Source of the DNA: SZUA-22 sp963751695
GTDB taxonomy: Bacteria; Bacteroidota; Ignavibacteria; Ignavibacteriales; Melioribacteraceae
Reading direction: 5' to 3'
DNA length: 64,000 nt
Assembly (NCBI GenBank): GCA_963751695.1
Contig: CAVVVP010000003.1
Span: 558,001 to 622,000, forward strand
Numbering within the stretch: the first letter of the stretch is position 1; each line of letters begins with the position of its first letter. Below the pieces are notes generated by a model. That model was not told the origin of the DNA and did no database searches. It was given only the letters and a program-made list of their open reading frames with translations. Made by a program: the position numbers and the translations under genes. This document shows, piece after piece, positions 35,388 to 43,859 of this stretch.

Positions 35388-35975
35388 TTACCAAACATAC
35401 CCAATATCAAACCTCAAGGCTGGAACAAATCCATCATAGCTTCCGAATTCATCATTTTCATCATTGCCAGAAGCAGAATAATGGTCTAAACCAATACCAA
35501 GTCCAATTGCAAATTCATCGCCAGGAAACCACTGCCATCCTACAAGAACTCCAGCAGAAAAGATTTCTGCATTTGCACCACTTTCATCTCGCAACTCATT
35601 ATAAGAAATATTCGGCGCAACATAAAATCCTCTCATATTTTTACCAGTTGGATAAAGTCTTACTTCTGCATTGATTCCATATCCGTTTACCCCATGTGGG
35701 GTTGGCATCTGAGCCCCAGCCCCAATGATAAGGGTATTTGTGAATTTATGGAAATATGAAATATTATAAAAAATGAAGAATTTTAACGGATTTATCACAA
35801 TTAGATTATTTCTTGGAGTTATATCCTCAGTCACGCTTATTGTAACGGATTGGGTAATTGTTGTGTCCTTGGTTTCTTCATCAACAGTAGTTTTTTTATC
35901 TTCTGTTCTTACTTGGGCAAATCCAATTGATACTATAAGTAATGTTATTGCTAATGTGTAAATTATTGTTTTCAT
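35388..35975 (-). CDS. outer-membrane beta-barrel protein
   Basis: A 195-residue protein with a signal peptide (MKTIIYTLAITLLIVSIGFA) and a short linker of acidic and threonine residues. The rest is a beta-strand-rich body (FFIFYNISYFHKFTNTLII, GAGAQMPTPHG) ending in the aromatic FDIGYVW. The ATG has an unusually strong ribosome-binding site (GGGGAGG five bases upstream). It is upstream of the GIN lipoprotein with a 24-base gap and is probably in one transcript with it. No known function. Confidence 0.72.
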   Translation of the reverse strand: MKTIIYTLAITLLIVSIGFAQVRTEDKKTTVDEETKDTTITQSVTISVTEDITPRNNLIVINPLKFFIFYNISYFHKFTNTLIIGAGAQMPTPHGVNGYGINAEVRLYPTGKNMRGFYVAPNISYNELRDESGANAEIFSAGVLVGWQWFPGDEFAIGLGIGLDHYSASGNDENDEFGSYDGFVPALRFDIGYVW

Positions 35976-36176
35976 TTCATCCTCCCCAATTGTTTGTGAA
36001 CATCGTAATCAGGATGTGTGCCAAATGTATAATCTGTCTTTATGAAAAATATAAAAAGATACTATATAAAAAATCGATCAATATGTCTACATTTAGCATT
36101 TTGTGTTTAGACAAATGTACAATAAAAAAGTTCTAACGAGGATGAAATTAATTAAGATAGCCCTAAGAGAATAGGA

Positions 36177-36210
36177 AAAACAATCAGAGAATTCGTTCTC
36201 TGATTGTTTT
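36177..36210 (-). terminator. hairpin terminator after the DinB gene
   Basis: A perfect 15-bp stem (AAAACAATCAGAGAA / TTCTCTGATTGTTTT) with a TTCG loop on the plus strand lies six bases beyond the DinB stop. A T run follows on both strands, so it works in either orientation. Confidence 0.88.
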
Positions 36211-36215
36211 ATATA

Positions 36216-36777
36216 TTAGTTTTCTTTCTGAGACCATGGTGGAACAACACCATTGACTCCGGCATAAGCAATCAGCTGACCAAGATGCTCATGATAGTGA
36301 TTGTTAAGTATCAAGATCATATTTCTTTGAGTATATTCTCCAAATGGCGCTTTTACCATTTCATCATATTTTGATACATCATATTCTTTGAGAAATTTTG
36401 TAGCAGCAGCAAAAGATCTTTTCAACTCATTTAAAATGGCATCTTTATCTGTTAAGGTTTTCTCTAATTCTTGTGTAATGTGTTCTGGTTTGTCTCCACC
36501 CATCATGCTTGGAATAAAATAGCTTGCCGCAATGGTGTGAACTAACTGCTCGCTAGTTGAACGCACTCCTTCTCCAGGTCTCCAGCTATACTTATCTTCA
36601 GGAATTGCCTCTGCTAGGCTACTTATTCTGCCTTCCATAAATGCAATTTGATTTAGTATCAAATCAATGAAAGGATCAACTTTTGTATCTTCATCAGTAT
36701 TTGACATGTTTTTAGCAGAGAGGGAAATGGAAAAAATTAAAATGAGAAAAAAAAAGGGATTTATAAAATTGTTTCAT
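36216..36777 (-). CDS. DinB-family protein, signal peptide out of frame
   Basis: The intact frame (36216-36707) encodes 163 residues. The four-helix DinB_2 fold is visible: FIDLILNQIAFMEGRISSLA, TSEQLVHTIAAS with a metal-type histidine, and ILNNHYHEHLGQLIAYA with HYHEH. The ATG at 36777-36775 begins MKQFYKSLFF, which joins LILIFSISLSAKN and MSNTDEDTK only if one base is dropped from the nine-A tract at 36747-36755. The joined N-terminus is a perfect signal peptide. So either the tract is miscounted or the export signal is switched off by slippage. Bacterial DinB/BSH-type proteins bind metal and act as thiol-dependent or unknown enzymes. Confidence 0.78.
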
Positions 36778-37034
36778 TAGTCACTCCATCTTTATTATTG
36801 AATGATTGATCTTAGAATATAATAAGACATAATATCCATTACAACAATAAAAACATTGGCAAAGCTATTAAGGTAGAACGTGAAATAGTTTTATAATTAT
36901 TGATGAGCTTGATTATTCCATGGCCCAAATTAGTGAAAGGATATTCTCGTGGTTCACTTTCTAAAGGATTTAATTAATGATACAACAATAGGGCAGGTTA
37001 AGATTAAAAATTATTCGTTCAAGCAAATCATAAC

Positions 37035-37063
37035 TTGACAATAAATGAATGATCATTTATCTT
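37035..37063 (+). promoter_or_regulatory. sigma70 promoter with TetR operator in the spacer
   Basis: TTGACA (37035-37040), 17 bases, and TATCTT (37058-37063) form a promoter. The spacer and -10 box hold the perfect inverted repeat ATAAATGA / TCATTTAT (37041-37048 and 37053-37060). A TetR bound there would shut off its own gene. The predicted transcription start (about 37070) falls on the likely start codon, so the mRNA may have almost no leader. Confidence 0.68.
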
Positions 37064-37069
37064 AGAAGC

Positions 37070-37642
37070 ATGAGAATTAAAGATCAATTAAAACAAGACG
37101 CAATAATAGATGCAACTGTAAAATTGGTAAATGAGATTGGATTTGTTTCAAGCTCTGTTTCAAAGATTGCAAAGAAAGCAAACGTATCACCAGCAACGCT
37201 ATATATATATTATAAGAATAAAGAAGATCTGTTGGTTTCAACCTATGTAGAGATTAAGAAAAAATTAAGCAAAGCCCTATTAGAAAACTTTGATAATTCA
37301 CTTCCGTTTAGAGATATTTTGGAGAGATTCTGGAACAATGGATTTGATTTTATACTTCAAAACAGAGAATTATTTAGGTATTCCGAACAGTTTTCACATT
37401 CTCCCTATTCTGATCTTGTAGATCACACCAAATTGGAAAGGCATTTCGAACCTTTTGTCCAAGTATTACAACGAGGCATAGAACAGAAAGTCATAAAGGA
37501 TATTCCCTTTGATATTCTTGCTGCATTTATTTTCTATCCAATCATGGTAATGTCGAATCCCACAACTTGTAGGAACATCGAAATAAATGATGTAACTATT
37601 CTAATTGCATTTTCCGTTGCTTGGGATGCCATAAAACTGTAA
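37070..37642 (+). CDS. TetR/AcrR-family transcriptional regulator
   Basis: I use the ATG at 37070 (190 residues) rather than the upstream ATG at 37049, because the latter lies inside the operator and the promoter -10 box. The N-terminus MRIKDQLKQDAIIDATVKLV, then the helix-turn-helix SSVSKIAKKANVSPATLYIYYKNKEDLL, is the canonical TetR_N domain. The C-terminal 130 residues are the ligand-binding part, with an FRDILERFWNNGFDFIL segment typical of this family. Related sequence elements (ATGA-x-T-ATTCATTT) occur before and after the gene, which indicates autorepression and control of the hydrolase gene downstream. Confidence 0.88.
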   Translation: MRIKDQLKQDAIIDATVKLVNEIGFVSSSVSKIAKKANVSPATLYIYYKNKEDLLVSTYVEIKKKLSKALLENFDNSLPFRDILERFWNNGFDFILQNRELFRYSEQFSHSPYSDLVDHTKLERHFEPFVQVLQRGIEQKVIKDIPFDILAAFIFYPIMVMSNPTTCRNIEINDVTILIAFSVAWDAIKL

Positions 37643-37660
37643 AAATTTTTATACAATAAC

Positions 37661-37687
37661 TGAACGAATATTCATTTAATAAATGAA
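37661..37687 (+). promoter_or_regulatory. TetR-type operator before the hydrolase gene
   Basis: TTCATTTA-A-TAAATGAA (37671-37687) is a perfect inverted repeat that shares the ATAAATGA half-site with the operator at 37041-37060. It is preceded by GAATATTC within TGAACGAATATTCATT, a further dyad typical of TetR sites. It ends three bases before the ATG of the next gene, so a repressor would cover the leader. Confidence 0.6.
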
Positions 37688-37689
37688 CT

Positions 37690-38808
37690 ATGAAAAATAA
37701 AACAAAGAAAGTTATGAAGCTAAGCACTGTATTTCTTGTAGGGGTAATTCTGATTGGAATCCTATTTGGACAGTCATGTTCTTCAGCAACTTATAGTACA
37801 GAGGACGTAAAGATGGATAAGATAAATAAATCAAAACAATATAATGACAAGAAGTTTGTAAACTACAAACCGAGTCCAAATTGGGGCTTTTTTAAGATGT
37901 TTCCAATTATGTGGGATTTTCTAGTGACGAATAATGACAGAAAGCCGGATGTTCCATTGCCTACCCAAAGTGTAGACTTCAGCCAAATTGAAAACGTAAA
38001 GCCTGATGAGCTAAAAATAACATGGATTGGGCATTCATCTCAGGTTATAAATATTGATGGAAAAATAGTTTTAACTGATCCAATATTTGAAAACCAAACA
38101 GCCTTTATGGGTCCTTCAAGATACAATGGAGATGTTCCTTTAAATATTGATGAACTTCCAGAAATAGATTTAGTATTAATTTCGCATAATCACTACGATC
38201 ATCTTAATTCCTACACAATTGAAAAAATACATCCGAAAGTAAAGCAGTTCGTCGTACCATTGCTAGTAGGGGCAGAATTAGAAAAGATTGGGGTTCCAAG
38301 AGGAAAAATCATCGAACTCGATTGGTGGGAGGAAATAACATTGTTCGACAATTTTCTAATTGTTTTTACCCCGACCCAGCATTTTTCAGGACGTAGTTTA
38401 TTCGATAGAGATGAAACACTTTGGGGTTCTTATGTTGTTAATGGCCCTCATCATAAAATCTACTTCAGCGGTGATTCAGGATATTTTGATGGATTCAAAA
38501 AGATTGGCGACAAGTACGGTCCTTTTGACTATACTTTTATGGAATGTGGTGCATATAATGACAAATGGTATTCTGTTCATATGTTTCCAGAGGAAACCGC
38601 TCAAGCACACCTAGACTTAAAAGGCAAAATAATGCAGCCAATACACTGGGGAACATTCGATTTAGCACTACATTCTTGGTATGATCCAATGAAAAGAGTA
38701 GCCAAAGCTGCAGATAGTTTAGGCATACAGCTTTCCACCCCAATAGTTGGAGAAACAATAACAATAGATGAAAATTTAAAACAACAAGATGGTGGGAAAC
38801 AGTTTTAA
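37690..38808 (+). CDS. lipoprotein metallo-beta-lactamase-fold hydrolase, NAPE-PLD/UlaG-like
   Basis: This 372-residue protein begins with a hydrophobic signal ending in GQSC (C30), so it is probably a lipoprotein. The hydrolase fold has WIGHSSQVINIDG, the zinc motif SHNHYDHLN (H-x-H-x-D-H), FSGDSGYF with the bridging aspartate, and PIHWGTFDLALH with the last histidine. This pattern (beta-lactamase superfamily 3) is that of N-acylphosphatidylethanolamine phospholipase D and RomA-like proteins. It is under a TetR operator and is followed by an SDR gene. The substrate, perhaps a membrane lipid, is inferred only from the family. Confidence 0.85.
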   Translation: MKNKTKKVMKLSTVFLVGVILIGILFGQSCSSATYSTEDVKMDKINKSKQYNDKKFVNYKPSPNWGFFKMFPIMWDFLVTNNDRKPDVPLPTQSVDFSQIENVKPDELKITWIGHSSQVINIDGKIVLTDPIFENQTAFMGPSRYNGDVPLNIDELPEIDLVLISHNHYDHLNSYTIEKIHPKVKQFVVPLLVGAELEKIGVPRGKIIELDWWEEITLFDNFLIVFTPTQHFSGRSLFDRDETLWGSYVVNGPHHKIYFSGDSGYFDGFKKIGDKYGPFDYTFMECGAYNDKWYSVHMFPEETAQAHLDLKGKIMQPIHWGTFDLALHSWYDPMKRVAKAADSLGIQLSTPIVGETITIDENLKQQDGGKQF

Positions 38809-38854
38809 ATAATAATGAATTAGCGATAAATAAAAAATAATAAAGGAATAAATA

Positions 38855-39766
38855 ATGAAAGAGATTAAAAATTGGACTGCTAAAAAGATTCCAGATCAAA
38901 CAGGAAAAATAGTAATAGTAACCGGATCAAGCAGTGGAATTGGTTTTGAAGCAGCAAAAGTTCTTGCTAATAAAAATGCTGAAGTTATAATCGCAGTGAG
39001 AAATATGGATAAAGGTAAAAACGCAAAGGCAAAAATTATAGCACAAAATCAGACCGCAAAAGTAGAAGTTATGTTATTGGATCTATCAGATATAAATTCT
39101 GTTACAAAATTTTCTGAAAAATTTAAAAACCACTATGACAAACTTGACCTTCTTATTAACAATGCCGGAGTTATGATCCCGCCATATTCAAAAACGAAAG
39201 ATGGTTTTGAATTACAAATGGGAACGAATCATCTTGGCCATTTTGCTTTAACTCTTCAATTAATAGAGCTTATTAAGAAAACACCAAACGCAAGAATTGT
39301 AAACGTTGCAAGCTCCGCTCATAAGATGGGCAATATAAACTTTGATGACTTAACTTGGGAGAAAAGAAAATACAAAGCATGGAAAGCCTATGGAGATAGT
39401 AAAATTGCTAATTTATACTTCACTAATGAATTAGCAAAGAGACTAAATAGTAATGGCAACCACATTAGAGTTACTTCGGCTCACCCAGGCTGGACAGCAA
39501 CAGAATTACAAAGACATTCAGGATTGTTTGGATTTCTGAACCAGTTTTTTGCGATGTCTCAAGATCAAGGAGCGCTACCCACATTAAGGGCTGCTTTTGA
39601 TGAAGATGCAAAAAGCGGGGATTATTTCGGCCCAGATGGCTGGCAAGAGTGGAAAGGTTATCCAATAAAAGTTGATGCAAATAAATTGGCCCAAGATGAA
39701 TCAATAGCAAAAAGACTTTGGGATGTTTCTGAAGAATTAACAAAAGTGAACTTTAATTTGAATTAG
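38855..39766 (+). CDS. short-chain dehydrogenase/reductase
   Basis: A 303-residue classical SDR. VIVTGSSSGIGFEAAKVLA is the NAD(P) motif, LLINNAGVM is the central strand, and the catalytic pair is YGDSK (Y-x3-K), with SSAHK as the serine step. HLGHFALTLQL is characteristic of the retinol-dehydrogenase/WWOX-like subgroup. It is 46 bases after the hydrolase and probably belongs to the TetR-controlled unit. The substrate is unknown. Confidence 0.87.
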   Translation: MKEIKNWTAKKIPDQTGKIVIVTGSSSGIGFEAAKVLANKNAEVIIAVRNMDKGKNAKAKIIAQNQTAKVEVMLLDLSDINSVTKFSEKFKNHYDKLDLLINNAGVMIPPYSKTKDGFELQMGTNHLGHFALTLQLIELIKKTPNARIVNVASSAHKMGNINFDDLTWEKRKYKAWKAYGDSKIANLYFTNELAKRLNSNGNHIRVTSAHPGWTATELQRHSGLFGFLNQFFAMSQDQGALPTLRAAFDEDAKSGDYFGPDGWQEWKGYPIKVDANKLAQDESIAKRLWDVSEELTKVNFNLN

Positions 39767-39834
39767 TTAGTGAATGATTCGGTGGCGCTTTTAAATAGTC
39801 ATCTGGACATTCTATCCTTGAAAGATAATTCTAT

Positions 39835-40823
39835 ATGAAAATAAATGCGATTGTAGCTTTAGTCTTTATGACTGTTATAAGTTCTTGTTCATCCTCAACA
39901 GATTTTATCCCTAAAGTTAATGATTCAAATAGTAAGGGTGCAGATAACAATGAAGTAAGTATTATTACTTACAATATCCAAACTGTTTTTGGAAAAGGGG
40001 ATGATAAGGTTTCGGCACTAACAGAGTATTTAGATTCAGAAAAATATGATTTCATTTTAATGCAGGAAGTCTTTGATGAGAGTGCTAGACACTATTTTGT
40101 TGATAACCTAGACAGCACATTCTATAATAGTAAGAATTTCCGCGAGTAGATTATAGTTCTTTTCCCTCTAATATTTGTCAAGATGCTGGATTATTCGCTT
40201 TCTCTCGGTATCCAATAATTGATCTTTCACAATATAACTTTGGAGAAAATACTGAGCACTCAGATGGTGCAATCCATCAAATGCTCATAAAAGAATTTTC
40301 ACCCACATTTGATCTATTTGCTAATAAATCTGTACTTGGTAGTCTACATCAAATTAATGATTCAACGAAACTTTTTATGTTTACTACGCATCTGCAAGCG
40401 ATAAGTTCTCGGAGGCACAGAACGACACAACTAAAGCAGATTCAAGCATTTATAGAAAATGCAGTCTTAACAATTTTGAAAAACAAAGTCATAGAAAAGC
40501 CAGGAAACTTGGTCGTTCTACTAACCGGAGACTTTAACTATGATGCATATGAAGAAAATTATGTTGAAACTCTGCAGAAGTTTTTAGGTAAACCGAGAGA
40601 CCTTCATCGAGAATTTAATCTTGATAATAAAGAGTATTCAATGGTTTTTAAGCTTTTTGGTTTTTATAGACGTTTCGATTTTATTTTTGCATTTGACGAA
40701 ATCGGCGAAATTCCATTAAGAAAAGTTAAGGTTAAATCAATAAATATAACTGACGTTAGTGATTACCAAGGAAAAAGTATCTCTGATCACTTGGCGCTAA
40801 AAGCAGTACTGCATGTTGATTAA
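39835..40823 (+). pseudogene. EEP-family lipoprotein, frameshifted copy
   Basis: Two frames together make one endonuclease/exonuclease/phosphatase protein. The first (39835-40149) encodes a lipoprotein start (ISSCSSS), IITYNIQTVF and MQEVFDES. It ends at TAG just after YNSKNFRE. The second frame continues from 40143 (RVDYSSFPSNICQDAGLF, then LLTGDFNYDAY and SISDHLAL) to the stop at 40823. The paralogue downstream is intact over the same point (SRVDYNSFPELIFQDAGLF). Adding one C to the CC pair at 40140-40141 restores NFPRVDY. The restored protein would be about 330 residues with the N, E, GD-F-N and SDH catalytic motifs present. Confidence 0.82.
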
Positions 40824-40873
40824 GTCATATTGTCTTGTTATGATTACAAACTTAAAATTGAAAAGTAATATTT

Positions 40874-41869
40874 TTGAATAAGATTTTTCTAAAACATATA
40901 GGTGTATTACTAATTCCACTAGTCTTTATGCAGTCATGTTCATCAATTGATTATATAGGTGATGAAGAAGTTTCAGCAAGTGAATCTGGATTTAATACGA
41001 ACGTGATTAGTATTGTGACTTATAATATAAAAGCAATATACGACAAAGAGGAAGATCAGATAAACAACTTAATGATGTTTGTAAACAAGGAGAAGTTTGA
41101 TTTTGTGTTGTTTCAAGAATTGTTTGATGAAAGTATGCGTGATGAGATAATCGAAAAGTCGGATACCAGTCATTTCAGAACAATAATTTCTCGAGTTGAT
41201 TATAATTCATTTCCAGAACTCATCTTTCAAGATGCAGGTTTGTTTGTGATGAGTAGATATCCAAGAATAGATCTTTCTAATGTTGAATTTAATGATGATA
41301 CAAATACATCGAATGGAATGATCCAAATGATTTTAGATAAAGAAATTTCAAAAACGAATGACTTTCTTGCTAATAAATCTATACTCGGCACACTGTTCCA
41401 GATCAGTGATAGTACTCAGCTTTTTCTTTTTACTACACATGTTCAAGCTATCGGCACAACAGAGCATAAAGAGTATCAGCTTGGTCAGATAGGAGAATTT
41501 ATATATTCGGCTGTTGATTCAGTAGTAACATCCGAGCTAGTAGAATCAAAAAACCTGTTAGTTATTCTTGCTGGGGATTTTAACAGCAATGCTTATAGTT
41601 ATGATAGGTTTTTAAGATTACAAAAATTGTTAGGTGGTCCGCGAGATCTGCATATGGAGCATAATGGGAATAAAAAGGAATATACGTTTAGATTCAGGTC
41701 TCGAAAACCTTCGAGACGCTTTGACTATATCTTTGCTTATGACCAGATTAATAATATCAAGTTGAAGGAAGTTTCTGTAAGGACAATAGGTGTTGAAGAT
41801 GTCAAAGACAATCAGGGTATAAGCATTTCAGATCATGCAGCTTTGAAAGCTAATCTGATTGTCAATTAG
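40874..41869 (+). CDS. EEP-family (endonuclease/exonuclease/phosphatase) lipoprotein
   Basis: This 331-residue protein starts at TTG (40874), because no ATG lies before the lipoprotein box FMQSC (C22). It carries VTYNIKAIY (catalytic Asn), LFQELFDES (metal Glu), LAGDFNSNAY and ISDHAALK (catalytic Asp-His). EEP proteins cleave phosphodiesters in lipids (sphingomyelinase type), nucleic acids or inositol phosphates. Being lipid-anchored, it acts outside the cytoplasm and resembles the sphingomyelinase C group in size. It is about 40-45 percent identical by eye to the frameshifted neighbour, so this is a tandem duplication. Confidence 0.84.
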   Translation: MNKIFLKHIGVLLIPLVFMQSCSSIDYIGDEEVSASESGFNTNVISIVTYNIKAIYDKEEDQINNLMMFVNKEKFDFVLFQELFDESMRDEIIEKSDTSHFRTIISRVDYNSFPELIFQDAGLFVMSRYPRIDLSNVEFNDDTNTSNGMIQMILDKEISKTNDFLANKSILGTLFQISDSTQLFLFTTHVQAIGTTEHKEYQLGQIGEFIYSAVDSVVTSELVESKNLLVILAGDFNSNAYSYDRFLRLQKLLGGPRDLHMEHNGNKKEYTFRFRSRKPSRRFDYIFAYDQINNIKLKEVSVRTIGVEDVKDNQGISISDHAALKANLIVN

Positions 41870-41912
41870 GTTTTCACTATTTTAAATTAGAGATTAAGAA
41901 AAAGATATATTT

Positions 41913-43175
41913 ATGAGAAGCAACCCAGTATTAGCATTACTTATTTTCACTGCAGTAATTCTACTCATCGATTTTTATACCTTTAAAGGGCTTAAGAAGA
42001 TCGAAGTAAACTTAAGTTACCAAACCAAACGAATCTTAAACACACTATTCTGGATAGTGCCAGTAATAATAATATTTGGAATATTATTTCTATTTTTGTT
42101 TAGAGAATCTTCCGATCCTGCTTATGCTATGGTCTATGTCCATTCCTTTTCTGGATTTTTTCTTGCAATGTACATTCCTAAATTAGTTTTCATTCTATTC
42201 AATATCTTTGACGATATCTGGCATAGTGCCAGGCTTGCTGCTTTCAAAATTAAGAGAAAGAAGACAGTTAAAAATGATGGAAAAATAATTACAAGACATC
42301 AATTTTTAACCAGAGCAGGATTGATCACTGCCGGACTTCCATTTTTATCAATTCTTTATGGAATAGCCTGGGGCAGGTTCAATTTTATTGTCAGAAGATC
42401 AAATGTAGAATTCAAGAATTTACCAGATGTATTTGATGGATTCAAAATAGCACAGATCTCCGATTTTCACTTAGGTAGTTTTTTAACACACCCTGACAAA
42501 GTTACAGAAGTTGTTGAACTAGTAAATGCTCAAAATCCAGACTTAATTCTTTTCACTGGCGATTTTGTAAACAATGTCTCTCAAGAAGCCGAAAAATTTA
42601 TATCTGTCATTTCAAAGCTGAAGTCCAAGTATGGGAATTATTCGATTTTAGGAAATCACGATTATGGTGAATATGTTCCTTGGCCTTCTCAGGACAAGAA
42701 AGAGGAAAATTTACAACGATTAATTTCTCTTCAACAAGAGATGGGCTTTAAAATGCTTATGAATTCAAATGACAAGATTTATATCGGTGATGAATACATC
42801 TCGCTTATTGGAGTTGAGAATTGGGGGTTGCCGCCGTTTCCTCAATACGGCGATATTAAAAAAGCAACCGAGGGTGTAGACAAAGAGTCTTTTAAAATTC
42901 TTATGTCGCACGACCCAACTCACTGGGACGAACAGATCTTGGGCTATACAGATATTGATTTGACTCTGTCTGGACATACACATGGAGCTCAGTTTGGAAT
43001 TGAAGTTCCCGGCTGGCGCTGGTCTCCGGTTGATCTCAGGTACAAGCGCTGGGGAGGTTTTTATAAAGAAGGCAATCAGAGATTGAATGTAAATACTGGG
43101 ATTGGATTTATAGGATTTCCTGGAAGGGTAGGAATGCCACCGGAAGTTGGATTGATAACCTTGCGAAAAGCGTAA
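41913..43175 (+). CDS. membrane-anchored metallophosphoesterase
   Basis: A 420-residue protein. The first 150 residues contain four hydrophobic segments. The calcineurin-like domain follows, with ISDFHLG (D-x-H), FTGDFVNN, GNHDYGEY and LSGHTHGAQFG, all the metal ligands of the YaeI/YkuE type. The family includes UDP-diacylglucosamine hydrolases and peptidoglycan-linked phosphoesterases. It shares its strand with the EEP genes before it and the epimerase after it; the gaps (43 and 18 bases) allow co-transcription. Confidence 0.88.
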   Translation: MRSNPVLALLIFTAVILLIDFYTFKGLKKIEVNLSYQTKRILNTLFWIVPVIIIFGILFLFLFRESSDPAYAMVYVHSFSGFFLAMYIPKLVFILFNIFDDIWHSARLAAFKIKRKKTVKNDGKIITRHQFLTRAGLITAGLPFLSILYGIAWGRFNFIVRRSNVEFKNLPDVFDGFKIAQISDFHLGSFLTHPDKVTEVVELVNAQNPDLILFTGDFVNNVSQEAEKFISVISKLKSKYGNYSILGNHDYGEYVPWPSQDKKEENLQRLISLQQEMGFKMLMNSNDKIYIGDEYISLIGVENWGLPPFPQYGDIKKATEGVDKESFKILMSHDPTHWDEQILGYTDIDLTLSGHTHGAQFGIEVPGWRWSPVDLRYKRWGGFYKEGNQRLNVNTGIGFIGFPGRVGMPPEVGLITLRKA

Positions 43176-43193
43176 AGAATTGGAGATATCAAA

Positions 43194-43856
43194 ATGAGTA
43201 TTAAGGCTATAATAACAGGTGCAACCGGAATGGTCGGTGAAGGTGTTCTTCATGTGTGTCTGAATTCTCCAGAAGTTGAATCTGTGTTGGTCGTAAATAG
43301 ACGATCGTGCGAAGTTGATCATCCAAAACTAAAAGAAATTATTCACAAAGATTTTATGAATTTAACTGCAATTGAAGCGCAGCTGAAAGGTTATAATGCA
43401 TGTTACTACTGTGCAGGAGTTTCTTCGGTCGGTAAAAAAGAAGATGAGTACAGAAGAATAACCTATGATCTTACTCTTAACCTTGCGAATACTTTTTTGA
43501 AGCTAAATCCCGGGAGTGTTTTTACCTATGTCTCAGGAGTTGGAACGGACAGCAGTGAAAAAGGAAAAAGTATGTGGGCTAGAATTAAAGGCAAAACAGA
43601 AAATGACATTTTAAAATTACCTTTTAAGTATGCTTATGCTTACCGACCTGGTTATATTCAACCAATCAAGGGATTAAAAAACACTTATAAAGCTTACAAG
43701 TTCCTTTCACCGTTTTATCCAATATGTGAAATACTATTCCCCAAATATGTTGGCACATTAGAAGATCTTGGCAACTCAATGATAAACGTTACACTTAATG
43801 GATATGATAAAAAAGCATTAGAATGTGTTGATATAAGAAAAACAGGAAAAGGATAG
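43194..43856 (+). CDS. NAD(P)-binding epimerase-like protein
   Basis: A 220-residue Rossmann protein starting MSIKAIITGATGMVGEGVL, the GxxGxxG motif of the extended SDR/NmrA family. FTYVSGVGTDSSEKGKSMW and the following helix with AYAYRPGYIQP resemble the HTATIP2/YbjT-like group. The usual catalytic tyrosine is not evident. It is 18 bases from the metallophosphoesterase. Function unknown. Confidence 0.78.
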   Translation: MSIKAIITGATGMVGEGVLHVCLNSPEVESVLVVNRRSCEVDHPKLKEIIHKDFMNLTAIEAQLKGYNACYYCAGVSSVGKKEDEYRRITYDLTLNLANTFLKLNPGSVFTYVSGVGTDSSEKGKSMWARIKGKTENDILKLPFKYAYAYRPGYIQPIKGLKNTYKAYKFLSPFYPICEILFPKYVGTLEDLGNSMINVTLNGYDKKALECVDIRKTGKG

Positions 43857-43859
43857 ATG

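Noticed and set aside
36007..36023. sigma54-like TGGCAC upstream of the OMP gene at 35388
   Set aside because: The -24 part is good, but the -12 part reads CTGA instead of TTGC, so the GC pair is missing.
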